DNA of 64,000 nucleotides. It comes from Aphodosoma sp045126975 (lineage in GTDB: Bacteria; Bacteroidota; Bacteroidia; Bacteroidales; Paludibacteraceae). Positions 62,257 through 64,000 of the stretch are shown piece after piece. Position 1 is the stretch's first letter; each line of letters opens with the position of its first letter. The stretch covers positions 1-64,000 of the forward strand of contig JBGVPL010000027.1 of assembly GCA_045126975.1 (NCBI GenBank). Reading direction: 5' to 3'. The notes below the pieces were generated by a model, which saw nothing but the letters and a program-made list of their open reading frames with translations, did not search any database and was not told the origin of the DNA. A program made the position numbers and the translations under genes.

Positions 62257-64000
62257 ATGATGTTATACAAAAGATTAAGTGTTGTATTTGTTTCTTGTTT
62301 TTTGTTTGTAAATTTCTTATTTGCACAGTCGAAAGTGAATAATTTGGCAGATGCTATGGCTACGCCAGAGGTGGAGAATATTGCGTTTTCGTTTGCGCAG
62401 TTTACGGATGTGCATATTTCGCAGTCGAATGAGAATAATACTTTGGACTTGCAGAGGGCTGTGGAAGATGTTAATACACAAGAGCATATAGCGTTTGTGA
62501 TTGTGTCGGGGGATATTGCTGAGACAGGGGATTATGCGTCGCTTGTGGCGGCAAAGTGTGAGTTGGATAAGTTGAATTGTCCGTATTATATTGTGCCTGG
62601 CAATCATGACACGAAGTGGAGTGAGTCGGGAGCTACGGATTTTAAGCGTATATTTGGAGATAATAGATTCCGTTTGCAATTCAATGGATTTTTGTTTTTG
62701 GGAATAAATACAGGTCCGATTATTAAGATGGGCGATGGACACGTGTCGCCACAAGATGTGGCGTGGGTAGAGCGTCAGTTGAAGAATGTGGGTAAGCGTA
62801 TGCCAGTGTTTATTGTAACGCATTATCCATTGAAAGCTGGGGATGTGGATAACTGGTGGAAGTTGACGGATGTTGTGCGTAAATATAATACGCAGGCACT
62901 TCTTGGAGGACATTATCATACAAATATGATGCATAGTTATGATGGCATACCGGGTGTGTTGTGTCGTTCTACATTGAGGGCAAAAGAAGAGGTAGGAGGA
63001 TATACGGTGTATGACATGACGGAAGATAGTCTTTTTGTGAGCGAGAAAATTATTGGTAGAGAGCAAGAGCGTTGGACTGCGTTGCCTATTGAGCAGAAAA
63101 TATATGTGGAGGGTAATGAAAAAGAGTTTCCACGTGCAGATTATTCGGTTAATACTCAGTATAAGAATGTGAAAGATGTGTGGGTGAGAGAGATAGGGTA
63201 TGGTATTTATGGTACGCCAGCGGTGGATGAAGAGAATATGTATTTTGGAGATGATAAGGGTACGTTCCATTGTTATTCGTTGAAAAAAGGGAAAGAGGTG
63301 TGGACTTATCAAACAGGTGAGCGTATTGCCTCTACGCCTATGATTGCAGAAGGGAAAGTGGTGTTTGGGTCATGCGATAAGAGTGTTTATTGTCTTGATA
63401 TTAAGACAGGTAAGATGTTGTGGCGTGTGCGTACAGGTAATGCGGTGATGGGTTCGCCTATGATAAAGGATGGTGTAGTGTATGTCGGTGCGAGCGATGG
63501 ACGATTCAGAGCATTGAGATTGGCAGATGGCGAATTGGTGTGGGAGTTTGATGGGTTGAAAAATTATCAAGAGTCGCGCCCTGTGATAGCAGATGGTAAA
63601 GTGATTTTTGGAGCGTGGGATAGTTATTTGTATGCGTTGAATGTGGCAGATGGTACGTTGGCTTGGAAATGGAATAATGGCGGTACTCGTCCGCATTTTT
63701 CGCCAGCGGCAGTATGGCCTGTAGTGGCTGATGGTAAGGTGTTTATCACTGCGCCAGATAGATATATGACGGCGGTGAATGTAGCAGATGGTACTACCGC
63801 TTGGCGCACAAAAGAGCATAAAGTGAGAGAGACAGTTGGATTGTCGGAGGACAATAAAATTGTATTTTCGCGTTGTATGAATGATAGCGTGTTGGCAGTG
63901 TCGGCGCAGGATTGTCAATTGTTGTGGAAAGTGGATGCAAAATTTGGTTATGACCATAATCCGTCGATGTTGATAGAGCGTAACGGCGAGATAGTGTTTG
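62257..64000 (+). CDS. secreted metallophosphatase with PQQ-like beta-propeller (partial, runs off the window)
   Basis: An open frame of 581 codons that continues past the window end. Signal peptide MMLYKRLSVVFVSCFLFVNFLFAQ (written in parts: LYKRLSVVFV, FVNFLFAQ). Then a calcineurin-like metallophosphatase domain (about 45-260) with metal motifs FAQFTDVHIS (DxH), VSGDIAETGD (GDxxD/E-like), VPGNHD (GNHD), VTHYPLK and GGHYHTN (GHxH). From about residue 310 there are PQQ-type propeller repeats (IYGTPAVDEENMYFGDDKG, FHCYSLKKGKEVWTYQTG, STPMIAEGKVVFGSCD, LYALNVADGTLAWKW). It probably acts on phosphoesters in the periplasm or at the surface. The long minus-strand frames over 62317-63957 are its shadows. 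Confidence 0.88.
   Translation, partial: MMLYKRLSVVFVSCFLFVNFLFAQSKVNNLADAMATPEVENIAFSFAQFTDVHISQSNENNTLDLQRAVEDVNTQEHIAFVIVSGDIAETGDYASLVAAKCELDKLNCPYYIVPGNHDTKWSESGATDFKRIFGDNRFRLQFNGFLFLGINTGPIIKMGDGHVSPQDVAWVERQLKNVGKRMPVFIVTHYPLKAGDVDNWWKLTDVVRKYNTQALLGGHYHTNMMHSYDGIPGVLCRSTLRAKEEVGGYTVYDMTEDSLFVSEKIIGREQERWTALPIEQKIYVEGNEKEFPRADYSVNTQYKNVKDVWVREIGYGIYGTPAVDEENMYFGDDKGTFHCYSLKKGKEVWTYQTGERIASTPMIAEGKVVFGSCDKSVYCLDIKTGKMLWRVRTGNAVMGSPMIKDGVVYVGASDGRFRALRLADGELVWEFDGLKNYQESRPVIADGKVIFGAWDSYLYALNVADGTLAWKWNNGGTRPHFSPAAVWPVVADGKVFITAPDRYMTAVNVADGTTAWRTKEHKVRETVGLSEDNKIVFSRCMNDSVLAVSAQDCQLLWKVDAKFGYDHNPSMLIERNGEIVF

Noticed and set aside
62317..63957. Long minus-strand frames of 331 and 195 codons
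   Set aside because: They are antisense to a plus-strand gene with a signal peptide, metallophosphatase motifs and PQQ repeats that runs off the window end. The minus-strand translations are rich in His, Ile, Arg and Thr without any domain.

Overview
The window comes from the chromosome of an anaerobic member of the Bacteroidales. The evidence is direct: Bacteroidota-type promoters (TTG or TTTG, about 19-20 bases, then TANNTTTG, usually TAACTTTGCA) precede many genes; several large secreted enzymes end in C-terminal domains of the type IX secretion kind; DUF4270 and DUF4293 proteins, which I know from this phylum, are present; and central metabolism is oxygen-sensitive (pyruvate and 2-oxoacid ferredoxin oxidoreductases, the anaerobic ribonucleotide reductase NrdD/NrdG). 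Base composition is AT-rich throughout, and most so between genes and in 48.6-53.3 kb.

Layout. 0.4-3.1 kb: tRNA-Lys and clpC. 3.2-11.3 kb: a DUF4270 lipoprotein, a short glycogen synthase and two tandem secreted GH13 amylases. 11.4-15.5 kb: a transglutaminase-like protein and nrdG-nrdD. 16.3 kb: a small lipoprotein, followed by an AT-rich gap. 17.3-27.1 kb: korB-korA, ettA, divergent nifJ, and trxB. 27.2-33.6 kb: an EnvC-like protein, a third amylase, DUF4293, a HAD phosphatase, a membrane protein and recR. 33.7-37.3 kb: a methionine-branch operon metY-metX-hom. 37.5-48.4 kb: a lipoprotein, nspC, two coupled secreted endonuclease I proteins, apbE, a THUMP-like methyltransferase and an ICMT-type methyltransferase. 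48.6-53.3 kb: an AT-rich accessory island with DUF1848, a methyltransferase-Sel1 fusion, a 69-residue orphan and an HNH-like protein. 53.8-57.8 kb: etfB-etfA and an acyl-CoA dehydrogenase. 58-64 kb: a lipoprotein, cutC, a two-transglutaminase lipoprotein with repeat insertions, and a secreted metallophosphatase/PQQ protein running off the window end.

How the genes fit together. Secreted amylases and glycogen synthase fit starch or glycogen use. NifJ and KorAB reduce ferredoxin, EtfAB with the acyl-CoA dehydrogenase moves electrons to or from acyl-CoA, and ApbE attaches FMN to flavoproteins. metY-metX-hom makes homocysteine.

The most striking signal is not a gene. Almost every gap between same-strand genes carries a short tandem array with a 7-base period. 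The heptamer differs from locus to locus, many arrays come as inverted pairs, and about fourteen begin at or within about 20 bases of a stop codon. The same heptamers (AACTCTC type) and a second GC-rich double-hairpin element sit in frame inside four protein-coding genes (nspC, an endonuclease, the THUMP-like methyltransferase and, twice, the transglutaminase lipoprotein). Arrays with 8-, 9- and 11-base periods and two nested-palindrome REP-like elements add to this. I know of no description of this arrangement in Bacteroidales; the nearest parallels I know are the heptanucleotide STRR sequences of heterocystous cyanobacteria and the Rickettsia palindromic elements inside genes.
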